Source of the DNA: Gammaproteobacteria bacterium
GTDB taxonomy: Bacteria > Pseudomonadota > Gammaproteobacteria > UBA4575
Direction of reading: 5' to 3'
Length of the DNA stretch: 64,000 nucleotides
NCBI GenBank assembly: GCA_028279275.1
Contig: JANQOB010000003.1
Span: forward strand, 58,078 to 122,077
Under the pieces are notes generated by a model. It had not been told where the DNA came from. It did no database searches and was given only the letters and a program-made list of their open reading frames with translations. Shown piece after piece: positions 9,113-18,320 of this stretch (positions within the stretch are counted from its first letter, which is position 1; each line of letters starts with the position of its first letter). The position numbers and the translations under genes were made by a program.

Positions 9113-10786
9113 ATGCTGAAATCTATTTTCATAAAAAACTTTGCCATCATTGACGAGCTAGAGTTAGATTTTTTTGATGGCATGAGTGTATTAACTGGAG
9201 AGACCGGAGCGGGAAAATCTATCATCATTGATGCATTAAATCTTGCGCTTGGTAATCGTGCTGATCGTTCAGTGGCTCGTGATAGTAATGAAAATGTGGA
9301 AGTTATCGCAACACTTGATACCGGTAATTCAAATGAAGCATCAAATTGGCTTGTCGAGCATGATCTCGGAGATGGTGATGAATGTGTTTTACGCCGTGTA
9401 ATCAATAAAGATGGTAAATCTAAAGCTTACATTAATGCGACTCCATCATCTGTAACAGCATTGCGCAGTATCGGTGACTTATTAGTAGATGTTTATGGTC
9501 AGCATGAGCATCAATCCTTAATGCGGATAGATATGCAACGTCAACTGTTGGATGATTTTGCTGATAATCAAGAAGACATTGAAAAACTAGCTTCTGTTTT
9601 TCGCCTTTGGCAAAGTTTCAAGAATCAATTAGAAATTGCAGAAAACAATCAACAAGATACTCGCGCAAAGTTAGATTTATTACGCTACCAGTCAAAAGAA
9701 TTAGAAGAACTGGATTTGCAAGAATCTGAATACGAAGAAATAAATGATAAATTTACTCGTTTAAATAATTCCAAAGAATTAAATGAAACCAGCATGCGCA
9801 TTTCACAACAACTTGCCGGTGACGATGAAGGCTCTATTTACGACATACTCAGTTCATCTATTAATGATCTGGAAAAATATTCTGAAATCGATGATAGCTT
9901 AAAGGAAGCGTTGGAATCTTTATCCAGTATCCATATTCAAACTAAAGAATTATCAAACAGTTTAAGAAATTATTCTGAGAAAATTTCATCTGACCCGCAA
10001 GAATTACAAACACTAGAAGATCGCATTACTGCAATAGAAGAAATCGCACGTAAACATAAAGTTAAACCACAACAATTATTGACTATGCGGAGATCTATCA
10101 AGGAAGAGCTAAATAGTCTCGAAGGGGGTCACGAAGACCCTGAAAAAATTAAATTATCCATGGAAGAGGCGGAGCAAGCTTATCGAACAATCGCCAAAAA
10201 AATCAGCGCTTCTCGTAAGAAAGCTGCAAATGAGTTAAATGAAAGCATTACAGAATCAATGCAATCATTGGGTATGCAGGGTGGTCGTTTCTATATTAAC
10301 GTTGAAGCTAAAAAATCAACTGAGTTATCATTAAATGGCTTAGATGAAATTCAATTTTTAGTACATACAAATCCAGGCCAGTCACTACGCCTCTTAAACA
10401 AAGTTGCATCAGGCGGAGAGCTTTCAAGGTTAAGTTTAGCTATACAGATGGCAACTTCTAATAATCTAAAAATACCGACATTAATTTTTGATGAAGTCGA
10501 TACTGGTGTAGGTGGAGCTACAGCAGAAATGGTAGGTAAACATTTACGCAAATTGGGGAATAGTGCTCAAGTGTTTTGTGTGACACACTTACCTCAAGTG
10601 GCCGCACAATCACATCATCACTATAAAGTTGACAAATTTGAAAAAGATGAGTCGATCGTCACCAACATCTCGCATTTAGCTGAAGATGATCGTATTAAAG
10701 AACTTGCGCGCATGTTAGGTGGTGTTGAGCTTACTAAAAATACCCAAGAACATGCCAAAGAGATGCTGCGGCAGAGCAGACTTTAA
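9113..10786 (+). CDS. recN: DNA repair protein RecN
   Basis: 557 residues. SMC-like ATPase acting in double-strand-break repair. Walker A is GETGAGKS near residue 30, the middle is a coiled coil of about 300 residues, the ABC signature is in VASGGELSRLSLA, and Walker B is LIFDEVDTGVGG. The Q-loop region YGQHEHQSL is present. It starts 24 bases after nadK and ends one base before the bamE start, so the three genes are likely co-transcribed. No LexA box was recognised upstream. Confidence 0.97.
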   Translation: MLKSIFIKNFAIIDELELDFFDGMSVLTGETGAGKSIIIDALNLALGNRADRSVARDSNENVEVIATLDTGNSNEASNWLVEHDLGDGDECVLRRVINKDGKSKAYINATPSSVTALRSIGDLLVDVYGQHEHQSLMRIDMQRQLLDDFADNQEDIEKLASVFRLWQSFKNQLEIAENNQQDTRAKLDLLRYQSKELEELDLQESEYEEINDKFTRLNNSKELNETSMRISQQLAGDDEGSIYDILSSSINDLEKYSEIDDSLKEALESLSSIHIQTKELSNSLRNYSEKISSDPQELQTLEDRITAIEEIARKHKVKPQQLLTMRRSIKEELNSLEGGHEDPEKIKLSMEEAEQAYRTIAKKISASRKKAANELNESITESMQSLGMQGGRFYINVEAKKSTELSLNGLDEIQFLVHTNPGQSLRLLNKVASGGELSRLSLAIQMATSNNLKIPTLIFDEVDTGVGGATAEMVGKHLRKLGNSAQVFCVTHLPQVAAQSHHHYKVDKFEKDESIVTNISHLAEDDRIKELARMLGGVELTKNTQEHAKEMLRQSRL

Positions 10787-10787
10787 A

Positions 10788-11264
10788 ATGAATTATTTAA
10801 AAATCACAGCCTATATTATTTGCTTAGCATGCGTTTCCGCCTGTGGAAGCCGCTTGCTCACAGTACATAAAATTGATGTGCAACAAGGTAATGCACTAGA
10901 CATTGAAATGGTTGAGAAAATAGAGCTTGGAATGAACAAGGAACAAGTAAAGTATGTTTTAGGTAGTCCACTAATTACCGATAGCTTTCATCCTGATCGC
11001 TGGGATTATATTTATTTGTTCACACCAGGTTATGGTGAACAACAACGTCGACAGCTAACGCTTACATTTGATCGTAACGAAGTAATTGATATCGTTAAAA
11101 GCAATATCGTTAAAGATGATATTGCCAGCATAGAAGAAAATGAAGATAGCGAAGAAAAAGATGAAGATAAACTCAGCGAGAGGGAGAAAAAAGAGCAAGA
11201 AGAAGCAGAAGCACAAGCGGAAACTTTAAGAGAAGCATTAGATACAAATAAGAATCCTGAATAA
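10788..11264 (+). CDS. bamE: Outer-membrane assembly lipoprotein BamE (SmpA/OmlA) with a long acidic tail
   Basis: 158 residues from ATG 10788; an upstream in-frame start lies inside recN and is less likely. The signal ends in the lipobox VSAC. The SmpA/OmlA domain follows: IELGMNKEQVKYVLGSPLITDSF, WDYIYLF and LTLTFD. It stabilises the BAM complex that inserts beta-barrels into the outer membrane. The last 50 or so residues are nearly all Glu, Asp, Lys and Ala, an extension not found in E. coli BamE (113 residues). Confidence 0.93.
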   Translation: MNYLKITAYIICLACVSACGSRLLTVHKIDVQQGNALDIEMVEKIELGMNKEQVKYVLGSPLITDSFHPDRWDYIYLFTPGYGEQQRRQLTLTFDRNEVIDIVKSNIVKDDIASIEENEDSEEKDEDKLSEREKKEQEEAEAQAETLREALDTNKNPE

Positions 11265-11329
11265 TTGAATCGACTTCTTCATTTACATAACTTCCAGTAG
11301 ATTAAATTATTACTCAATAGGTCTAGAAC

Positions 11330-11620
11330 TCATTGTTGCAAATTTGCACGTTTGCGACGAGCTTGCATTGGGTCAATTATCAATGGCCTATAAATTTCTA
11401 CTCTATCTTCATCATTTAAAGTTTGGTCAAGAGATACGGCTTTACCATAAACACCAAATGAGTCTTTAGAAAGATCTATTTGTTCATATTTCTGCAAAAA
11501 ACCAGACATTTCTATAGCTTGCTTAACAGTACTATTTGCTGGAATTTGAAGGGAAACAAGATCTTGTTTATCTGGTAATGCGTAAGCCACCCAAATACGT
11601 ATCTCGCCTGCTTTAGCCAT
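11330..11620 (-). CDS. rnfH: RnfH family ubiquitin-like protein
   Basis: 96 residues, beta-grasp fold of the RnfH/UPF0125 family (IRIWVAYALPDKQDLVSLQIP at the start, DRVEIYRPLIIDPMQARRKRA at the end). Function is not established; it is usually paired with ratA, as here. Its start overlaps the end of ratA by 8 bases. It converges on bamE. Confidence 0.94.
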   Translation of the reverse strand: MAKAGEIRIWVAYALPDKQDLVSLQIPANSTVKQAIEMSGFLQKYEQIDLSKDSFGVYGKAVSLDQTLNDEDRVEIYRPLIIDPMQARRKRANLQQ

Positions 11621-12044
11621 AGATTTGTTGCGCTCTTTCAGTAAATGCAGACACTAATTTATTGGCTACTTGATTGAATATAGGACCCAACGTTACAGAG
11701 TAAAGTCGAGTTGAGAATGAAAATTTCATATCTAATTCTACTTTACATGAAGTTTCATCTAACTCTTGAAATTTCCAAGTACCAATTAATTCTTTAAACG
11801 GTCCTTTCACTAAACGCATTATAATTTTCTTATTTTCTTGCAACTCATTACAGGTTGTAACTGAAGCACTAATACCCCGCTTAGCAAAGCTCATTGTTGC
11901 TTCTTTTTCTATTTCACTTTCTTTGTGAACTGAGCATTGTACACACCAAGGCACGAACTCAGGGTAAGAATCAATATCATTCACCAATTGATACATTTGT
12001 GCCGCAGTATAAGGCAGCAAGGCACTGCGCTGTATATGAGTCAT
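11613..12044 (-). CDS. ratA: RatA-type START-domain protein (ubiquinone-binding/ribosome-associated toxin family)
   Basis: 143 residues, polyketide-cyclase/START fold close to E. coli RatA and mitochondrial Coq10. The typical start QRSALLPYTAAQMYQLVNDIDSYPEFVPWC is present, and VTLGPIFNQVANKLVSAFTERAQQIY ends the long C-terminal helix. Proposed roles are ubiquinone binding or inhibition of 70S ribosome assembly. It overlaps rnfH downstream. Confidence 0.94.
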   Translation of the reverse strand: MTHIQRSALLPYTAAQMYQLVNDIDSYPEFVPWCVQCSVHKESEIEKEATMSFAKRGISASVTTCNELQENKKIIMRLVKGPFKELIGTWKFQELDETSCKVELDMKFSFSTRLYSVTLGPIFNQVANKLVSAFTERAQQIYG

Positions 12045-12051
12045 TGAACAA

Positions 12052-13449
12052 CTAAGTTAGGTTAATTTTTTCTAAAACACCCAACACATGTAAAAAGATA
12101 AATATGACACCAATCGGGGTAACGTATCTAGCCAAAAAACGCCATAGTTTATATGCACCATCATGTTTAATTTTTAGCTCATCGTGCCGAGATTTTTCAG
12201 TCATCAACCACGCAGCAAAAATACAAATTAATATGCCGCCCAACGGCAACATAATATTGGAAGTTAAATAATCCAATAAATCAAAAAATGATTTTCCTTC
12301 TAGGAAAGTGCCATTAAATACTTCAATTTTCGTCCAAGTATTAAATGAGTAAACCGTACCCAACCCAACAAACCAAGTGACAAAACCACAAATTATTGAT
12401 GAGGATAAACGGGAAATCGAAAATTTTTCAATTAACCAAGCAACGGCTGGCTCAATCAATGAAATTGCGGAAGTCCACGCAGCAAATACTAATAAAACAA
12501 AAAATATCGTGCCAAAAAGAAGCCCGCCGGTCATTTGACCAAATGCAATGGGTAATGTATTAAAAATTAACCCTGGCCCTTGCCCTGCTTCTAAGCCGTT
12601 GGCAAAAACGATTGGGAAAATGGCGAGTCCAGCTAAAATTGCGACCAATGTATCTGCGAGTGCAACCTGAAAACTTGTTGTTGCTATAGATGCGTCCTCA
12701 GGTAAGTACGAACCGTACATCATGATCGCACCCATTCCTAAACTTAAGCTGAAAAAAGCTTGCCCCATCGCTTTTAACACCATATCAGGGCTTAGCTTGC
12801 TAAAATCAGGTTCAAATAAAAACTTTAATCCAGCAAAAAAATCTCCATTCAGAATAGCATAAGCAATCATAATAATGATTAACAAAAATAAGGCCGGCAT
12901 TAAAATCCGCACTGCACTTTCCAAGCCTTTGCTTACACCCCTCAAGACAACAATCATAGTCAATACGATAAATAAGGTGTGCCAAAAAAGTAAACGCTGA
13001 GGGTTAGAAACTAAATTATTAAATACCTCCCCCGCTTGCTCTGCCGTTACACCTGAAAAAGTGCCACTTGCGGTATCTACAACATAAGACAGTGCCCAAC
13101 CTGCTATAACACTGTAATAGGAAAGAATTAAAAATCCCGCGAGCACTCCCATCAAACCAAGAAGCTGCCATGCCTTACTACGCCCTTCGTCATCTGCCAA
13201 AATAGACATGGTGTGAATCGGGCTACTTCTTCCGCGCCTGCCTAGTAAGACCTCAGACATCATCACTGGTATACCAAACACGGCAATACTAATTAAATAA
13301 ATCAAAACGAACGCGCCACCACCGTTTTCACCTGCCATATAGGGAAACTTCCAAATATTTCCCAAACCTACAGCAGACCCTGCAGCCGCTAGGACAAATA
13401 CAAATCGAGATGACCAATACCCATGTATAGAAGTTCTGACTGTTGCCAT
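12052..13449 (-). CDS. Sodium-dependent transporter of the neurotransmitter:sodium symporter (NSS/SLC6) family
   Basis: 465 residues with about 11-12 transmembrane helices. The first helix holds the family signature GSAVGLGNIWKFPYMAGENGGGAFVLIYL, which forms the sodium and substrate sites as in LeuT and Tyt1. It presumably imports an amino acid with sodium; the substrate cannot be inferred. It follows ratA's 5' end by 8 bases on the same strand, so it is transcribed into ratA-rnfH. Confidence 0.93.
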   Translation of the reverse strand: MATVRTSIHGYWSSRFVFVLAAAGSAVGLGNIWKFPYMAGENGGGAFVLIYLISIAVFGIPVMMSEVLLGRRGRSSPIHTMSILADDEGRSKAWQLLGLMGVLAGFLILSYYSVIAGWALSYVVDTASGTFSGVTAEQAGEVFNNLVSNPQRLLFWHTLFIVLTMIVVLRGVSKGLESAVRILMPALFLLIIIMIAYAILNGDFFAGLKFLFEPDFSKLSPDMVLKAMGQAFFSLSLGMGAIMMYGSYLPEDASIATTSFQVALADTLVAILAGLAIFPIVFANGLEAGQGPGLIFNTLPIAFGQMTGGLLFGTIFFVLLVFAAWTSAISLIEPAVAWLIEKFSISRLSSSIICGFVTWFVGLGTVYSFNTWTKIEVFNGTFLEGKSFFDLLDYLTSNIMLPLGGILICIFAAWLMTEKSRHDELKIKHDGAYKLWRFLARYVTPIGVIFIFLHVLGVLEKINLT

Positions 13450-13554
13450 AATTTTTAAACTAACTCATCTAAAAAGTTTTAACTTCTTACTGTAAATCGT
13501 TGACATCTATTAATTATTATCGAATGCTTTGAACAAATACAAGAAAATACAGAC

Positions 13555-14031
13555 ATGGCTAAGCCTAAGCATAAAACAGATAACATCATCGCTGTTAATA
13601 AAAAAGCTCGACATGATTATTTTATCGAGGAAAAAATTGAGTGCGGTATAGTTTTAGAAGGTTGGGAAGTCAAAAGCTTACGCTCAAAAAGTGTACAACT
13701 TAAAGAAAGTTATGTTTTAGTCAAAAATATGGAAGCTTGGTTACTAGGCGCACATATTAGCCCGCTCCCTTCAGCATCTACACACAAATCAACTGACCCT
13801 ACCCGAACCCGTAAGCTTTTATTACATAAAACCGAGCTAGCCAGGTTAATTGGAGCCGTTGAACGAAAAGGTTTCACACTTGTTCCTTTGTCAATGTATT
13901 GGAAAAAAGGTAAAGCTAAACTTGAAATCGGGGTTGCCAAAGGTAAACAAAAACAAGATAAGCGCGCAAGCATTAAAGAACGAGATTGGCAGCGCGACAA
14001 ACAGAGAATCCTAAAACAAAATAGACAGTAA
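13555..14031 (+). CDS. smpB: SsrA-binding protein SmpB
   Basis: 158 residues. Brings tmRNA to stalled ribosomes for trans-translation. Family blocks: [29 protein letters not shown], then [33 protein letters not shown] and the basic tail [20 protein letters not shown]. It is divergent from the NSS transporter. No tmRNA gene is seen next to it, so ssrA must lie elsewhere. Confidence 0.97.
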   Translation: MAKPKHKTDNIIAVNKKARHDYFIEEKIECGIVLEGWEVKSLRSKSVQLKESYVLVKNMEAWLLGAHISPLPSASTHKSTDPTRTRKLLLHKTELARLIGAVERKGFTLVPLSMYWKKGKAKLEIGVAKGKQKQDKRASIKERDWQRDKQRILKQNRQ

Positions 14032-14073
14032 TTTGCAATTTCAGCATTTAACTTACTAATCTAATTCATTGGG

Positions 14074-14105
14074 AGCCAAGATAAAAATTATTTTACTTGG
14101 CTTTA
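14074..14105. terminator. Bidirectional terminator between smpB and a small lipoprotein gene
   Basis: AGCCAAG (14074-14080) pairs with CTTGGCT (14096-14102); inside, after one bulged A, TAAAA pairs with TTTTA around a 4-base loop. The convergent position between two gene ends supports termination in both directions. The T tract after the stem is short (CTTTATTT). Confidence 0.65.
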
Positions 14106-14112
14106 TTTGAGC

Positions 14113-14337
14113 CTATTTTACTCCGCAATTAAATACACCGATTTTTGCTTCTTTTTGTGTAGCAGCGATACATTCATCATAAGAATCGAATTCACCTATC
14201 TCTGTGGCCGTAGTGGAGTTAGGGGTGTTATAAACTTCACCGACCCACTTACCACCTGCTGCGCCACCATCATCACCACAACCAGAAATTAATAGTGCTA
14301 AGGTAAATAAAACGCAAACAAGAAGCTTATGTAACAT
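14113..14337 (-). CDS. Small cysteine-containing lipoprotein
   Basis: 74 residues from ATG 14337, which has GGAG 7 nt upstream; a longer TTG-started frame is less likely. The lipobox LLISGC is followed by GDDGGAAGG, a flexible tether, and a short domain with two Cys (DECIAAT and FNCGVK near the end) that may form a disulfide. No family is recognised. It is separated from dnaQ by about 100 bases. Confidence 0.65.
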   Translation of the reverse strand: MLHKLLVCVLFTLALLISGCGDDGGAAGGKWVGEVYNTPNSTTATEIGEFDSYDECIAATQKEAKIGVFNCGVK

Positions 14338-14454
14338 GAATAGTCTCCACAATTTGGCGCAGTCCCCCTCGCGCTAAAGCTAGGTTAAAAGTAAGAGCAA
14401 AATGTAGCGAAATTCCAGCAACTCGGCAACCATTAAGGTATTCATCTGATAAAG

Positions 14455-15171
14455 CTACTCAGCTTTTTTCCTCAACCATAGACAACCCGACTCACTCTCC
14501 TGCTGAATTTTGTTCAAAAAAGCTTCATGTGCATGCAATTCGTCCTGATCAGCATAAATCACTCTCAATGCCTCTCTATCAGTATCTAATGAGGCATTTT
14601 TTTTCCTGTTTTGCTCTAAACTCTCTGGAGTACCCGCTAAACTCAGGGTTGCTTGACCACCCGTCAAAGCTAAAAACACGTCCGCAAGAATTTGTGCATC
14701 CAGTAATGCTCCGTGCAACTCACGATGAGAGTTATCGATTTCATAACGCTTACATAAAGCATCTAGACTATTTTTTTGCCCCGGATGCATCTTTCTCGCA
14801 AGTTCGAGCGAATCCGTCACTTTGCAACAGCTATTTATATCAGTAATGCTATGACCTGCACGCTCTAATTCATCATTGATGAACCCAACATCAAAGCTCG
14901 CATTGTGGATAATTAACTCGGCATCAGTAATAAAATCAATAAAGTCATTAGCGATTTCATGAAATTTTGGTTTATCTGCAAGAAATTCCGCTGTGATCCC
15001 ATGCACTTCCTCAGCACCTGCATCAATTTCACGTTCAGGATTTAGAAATTGATGATAGATTTGATCAGTAGTGCGTCTATGCAACACTTCAACACACCCT
15101 ATTTCAATAATTCGGTGCCCTTGAGTTACTTCAAGACCCGTTGTTTCTGTATCAAGGACTACTTGGCGCAT
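14455..15171 (-). CDS. dnaQ: DNA polymerase III epsilon subunit (3'-5' proofreading exonuclease)
   Basis: 238 residues. DEDDh exonuclease: ExoI VLDTETTGLEV, ExoII HNASFDVGFI, ExoIII HRELHGALLDAQILADVF with the catalytic His. The C-terminal part that contacts the alpha subunit is present. It lies just downstream of rnhA on the same strand; rnhA and dnaQ are neighbours in most Gammaproteobacteria, though often divergent. Confidence 0.96.
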   Translation of the reverse strand: MRQVVLDTETTGLEVTQGHRIIEIGCVEVLHRRTTDQIYHQFLNPEREIDAGAEEVHGITAEFLADKPKFHEIANDFIDFITDAELIIHNASFDVGFINDELERAGHSITDINSCCKVTDSLELARKMHPGQKNSLDALCKRYEIDNSHRELHGALLDAQILADVFLALTGGQATLSLAGTPESLEQNRKKNASLDTDREALRVIYADQDELHAHEAFLNKIQQESESGCLWLRKKAE

Positions 15172-15210
15172 TAAATAATTTCCAATTTAAATTTAATTAA
15201 ACTTAATTAT

Positions 15211-15657
15211 CTACAATAACAAATTATCAATCGCATCATTTGCTAATTGATCAACTTTTTCATTTTCGGCATGACCACTATGCCCTTTGACCCAAGTCCA
15301 TGTCACATTATGTTTTTCAACCAATTTATCTAATTGCTTCCATAAGTCTTCATTCTTAACAGGTTTTTTGGCTGCTGTTTTCCAACCATTAAGTTTCCAA
15401 TTGGTTAACCACTGCTGAATTCCATCCATCATATACCGTGAATCGGTTGTAATATGCACATCACAGGGACGTGTAAGTTTCTCAAGTGCAGAAACAGCAG
15501 CTTGCAATTCCATTCGGTTATTCGTTGTATGTTCTTCCGCACCTTGTAGTAGGGTTTCTTTATTTCCATAACGCAAAATCGCACCCCATCCCCCAGGACC
15601 AGGATTTCCCCTACAGGCACCGTCAGTGAAAATTTCGACGCGTTGTGCTGCTGCCAT
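15211..15657 (-). CDS. rnhA: Ribonuclease HI
   Basis: 148 residues. Degrades the RNA strand of RNA-DNA hybrids. Catalytic residues are visible: Asp in [17 protein letters not shown], Glu in NRMELQAA, Asp in TTDSRYM, and the C-terminal Asp in NEKVDQLAN, with the handle region [11 protein letters not shown]. The start overlaps the 3' end of the methyltransferase gene by about 35 bases. Confidence 0.97.
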   Translation of the reverse strand: MAAAQRVEIFTDGACRGNPGPGGWGAILRYGNKETLLQGAEEHTTNNRMELQAAVSALEKLTRPCDVHITTDSRYMMDGIQQWLTNWKLNGWKTAAKKPVKNEDLWKQLDKLVEKHNVTWTWVKGHSGHAENEKVDQLANDAIDNLLL

Positions 15658-16411
15658 ATTTACTTTGTCTTGCGGTTGGTTCTGTTACATTAACAGGGAT
15701 CATAGGTCTGCGTGTACGCCACGGTTGTGGCAACGGTGTCAATGTGAGTTCACGCTTCTTCGCAACAAACAGTTGTAAACCGCCTAAGCGACTCAATCCA
15801 ATTTTCTCAGCTTCGCGAATGAATTTCATGCGCTGCTGTAAACGTAAATTTTGAATAGGTGGACGCAAACCAACATGCTCAATCTCCATGACTTTGAAAT
15901 CAAGCAATGAAAGCCAGTCTTTTAATCGTTTAGCAGTATAAAAATGACCCACCCAAGGTGCGCGCTGACTACGCACAAAAATTAATTTGCTCAATCCCAT
16001 CATGCTTATTGGATTAAAACCTATCATCACGACATGGCCTTCAGAAATAAGTACTCTGTGTATTTCTCGCAAGACTTGGTGGGGTTCTGGTGAAAAATCT
16101 AAGGTATGTGGCATGACAATTAGATCCAAGGTGTCTTCTGGAAATGGCAAAGCCAGTGGCGAAGCAGCAACAGTTCCCTGAGCATGGTCTAAGGTCATAT
16201 ATATTTTTTGTTGAATCGGACTACTCGAAATTAAATCCAACTCTGCAGATAAACCACCAATTTGTAACGCATGATAGCCAAACAATCTCGGTAGTAATTT
16301 TTCTAATTTATTTAGTAACTCACTGTATAAAATTTGCCCTGCTGGAGTTGTATACCATTCCCGCAATTGTTGCGCATATTTAGCAGAGTTAAACAATACA
16401 GATTCTTTCAT
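15623..16411 (-). CDS. SAM-dependent class I methyltransferase (neighbour of rnhA)
   Basis: 262 residues. The SAM-binding region is unusual in motif I, but the core [47 protein letters not shown] is clearly that of a Methyltransf_11 enzyme, of the family found between gloB and rnhA in Gammaproteobacteria (YafS-like). The substrate is unknown. The N-terminal [18 protein letters not shown] is typical of this group. No gloB gene is present beside it. Confidence 0.88.
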   Translation of the reverse strand: MKESVLFNSAKYAQQLREWYTTPAGQILYSELLNKLEKLLPRLFGYHALQIGGLSAELDLISSSPIQQKIYMTLDHAQGTVAASPLALPFPEDTLDLIVMPHTLDFSPEPHQVLREIHRVLISEGHVVMIGFNPISMMGLSKLIFVRSQRAPWVGHFYTAKRLKDWLSLLDFKVMEIEHVGLRPPIQNLRLQQRMKFIREAEKIGLSRLGGLQLFVAKKRELTLTPLPQPWRTRRPMIPVNVTEPTARQSKYGSSTTRRNFH

Positions 16412-16546
16412 AAGTTTATTCTACCTTAAAACAGCTATTTGTAATGTAATCTTTCTATAATAGATAAAGATTACAAGCTTGAGCACAAAGTTCAATCAGA
16501 ACTTAGTTGTTGATCTATTTATGTAGTGAATTTATGCTTCGCGGCC

Positions 16547-17956
16547 ATGGAGGAGACGTTATGTAATAAATACGGGTTAGCCGTACTAATCTTGGTTTTT
16601 TTTATCACGGCTTGCACGCATACACCAATTAAACCCGACCTTTCAGAAAAATCAGATCATCCTAAAATAATTACAACCACGGCGTCACAAACCCCCGATT
16701 TAATTATTCCGCTATTAAGTGATTCGTCTCTAAATTCCGGACAATACAAAACAACAACAAACGATCTCATCTGGGAGCACATCAGTGAGAATCTAAAACT
16801 TGTTCAGTTTTATGATCATCCTCGAGTTGCAAAACAAAAAGAAAAATTTATAGAAGATAGCGAATATTTATCTAATGTAACCAAACGCTCTGAGCCGTTT
16901 ATACATTTCGTATTATCAGAAATTAAAAAACGGCAAATGCCAGCCGAATTAGCAATGTTACCAATTGTTGAAAGTGGCTATTACCCACGAGCACGATCAC
17001 GTGCTAAAGCTGAAGGCCTGTGGCAAATTATGTCAATGACTGGAAAAGAACTGGGTCTTAAGCGCACCTACAGCTATGACGGACGTCATGATGTTTATGC
17101 TTCTACATCGGCAGCTTTAGAATACTTAGAACAAATGTATAACCGCTTTGATCAAGATTGGCTGCTTGCTCTTGCAGCTTATAACGCCGGACCACAGCGA
17201 GTTACTCGAGCGCTCAAATACTCTAACAACACCTATGATGAAAATATTTATTGGGGTTTGCATTTGCCACGAGAAACACGCGAATACATCCCTAAAATTT
17301 TAGCGCTTTGTGCAATTGTAAATGACAATAAGTTGCATACCACGCTTTTATACCCAGTAGCAGACACTTCGTATATTGAAACCATTCAACTTCCCAAGCG
17401 AATTTCACCTGCGAAGTTAATTCGTGCAGCTGATGTGAGTAAAAGTGAAATAAAACTGCTCAACCCTGCATTACGAAACCTTACTATTCCAATTCATGAA
17501 GGCTATCACTTACTTGCGCCTAAAGAAGATGCGAAATTATTATCACATGCACTTCAAAGCCTGCCAGAGGAAAGTCAGCCTGAATTAGCCTTACACAAAG
17601 TAAATCGCGGTGATACATTAAGCACGATAGCCTACCGTTATGGAACAAGCATAAATGCACTACGAGAAGCCAATAATTTGACTGGCAACATGATTGTTGC
17701 GGGTCGATCTCTATTAGTACCCAAGGAACCGGGTGCGAAAATTAAACCGCCTCCAAAAAAACAAACTCATGAACGCTCGCCTGCATCAATAAATAAAACC
17801 ATAATTGCAGAACCTTATTTTTATGTCGTAGCAACGGGCGACAGCTTTTGGAAAATTGCCAATCGTAACAACACAACGGTTCAACGCTTATACGAAATCA
17901 ATGGCCGCAATGCAGACGAGCCACTATTACCAGGTGAGACCATTCTTATCGACTAA
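16547..17956 (+). CDS. mltD: Membrane-bound lytic murein transglycosylase D, start region apparently frameshifted
   Basis: About 470 residues. Cleaves peptidoglycan glycan strands at the outer membrane. The SLT domain has the catalytic Glu in LPIVESGYYPRARS, AEGLWQIM and AAYNAGPQRV. Two C-terminal LysM domains begin HKVNRGDTLSTIAYRYG and YVVATGDSFWKIANRN. The lipobox FITAC follows a hydrophobic helix. The start is odd: a strong ribosome-binding site (GGAGGAG, 16549-16555) is 5 nt before ATG 16561, but the next codon is TAA and the frame is wrong. The in-frame ATG 16547 or GTG 16526 have no such site and give an acidic signal N-terminus. One base fewer after ATG 16561 would give MNKYGLAVLILVFFITAC, a good signal. 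Confidence 0.93.
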   Translation: MEETLCNKYGLAVLILVFFITACTHTPIKPDLSEKSDHPKIITTTASQTPDLIIPLLSDSSLNSGQYKTTTNDLIWEHISENLKLVQFYDHPRVAKQKEKFIEDSEYLSNVTKRSEPFIHFVLSEIKKRQMPAELAMLPIVESGYYPRARSRAKAEGLWQIMSMTGKELGLKRTYSYDGRHDVYASTSAALEYLEQMYNRFDQDWLLALAAYNAGPQRVTRALKYSNNTYDENIYWGLHLPRETREYIPKILALCAIVNDNKLHTTLLYPVADTSYIETIQLPKRISPAKLIRAADVSKSEIKLLNPALRNLTIPIHEGYHLLAPKEDAKLLSHALQSLPEESQPELALHKVNRGDTLSTIAYRYGTSINALREANNLTGNMIVAGRSLLVPKEPGAKIKPPPKKQTHERSPASINKTIIAEPYFYVVATGDSFWKIANRNNTTVQRLYEINGRNADEPLLPGETILID

Positions 17957-18107
17957 TCTAATAATACCAACCTCCATAAATCTGCCACTCCCAACCACCA
18001 GGATTTCCCTGCTTCATTACATAATCCACTGATTTTAATGGCAATACATCCCTAAAATTAGATAACTCGTCGCGCTTTTTGCCTGTTTTATGGTGGCATT
18101 GAGCATG
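17957..18107. other. Spacer after mltD with a possible gene remnant on the minus strand
   Basis: On the minus strand, a frame bounded upstream by a stop near 18140 and lacking an upstream start ends at 17958 with the coding-like C-terminus GNPGGWEWQIYGGWYY. The only Met is 25 codons from the end. It could be the 3' piece of a lost gene. No promoter or terminator was recognised. Confidence 0.3.
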
Positions 18108-18320
18108 TCTGTAGTATCCTCCAAAACCTTGAAATACCTATATGACCACTGTGGATTCACCCCTGATATGGGTTGGGTGAAAGACCTGGAATTATCACCA
18201 CAAGCCATGAAACAAATAGGCCCTATACATGAAATTTTTCAGATGCCATTTATCTATTTTCGACGGCCCACTGAATTGATTAAACATCTAGGCAGAACTA
18301 ATCAGCACATCTATGTTTAG
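18108..18320 (+). CDS. Hypothetical short ORF before the kinase operon
   Basis: 71 residues from ATG 18108 (76 from GTG 18090). No family is recognised and no clear ribosome-binding site is seen. Its stop overlaps the kinase start (ATGTTTAG), as coupled genes do, and the translation has a plausible composition (FTPDMGWVKDLELSPQAMKQ). Against it, the opposite strand at 17958-18140 carries an equally plausible gene end without a start. It may be real, or a decayed remnant. Confidence 0.35.
   Translation, partial: SVVSSKTLKYLYDHCGFTPDMGWVKDLELSPQAMKQIGPIHEIFQMPFIYFRRPTELIKHLGRTNQHIYV

Noticed and set aside
14032..14112. Possible tmRNA next to smpB
   Set aside because: Only about 80 bases are available, and no tRNA-like ends or tag reading frame are present.
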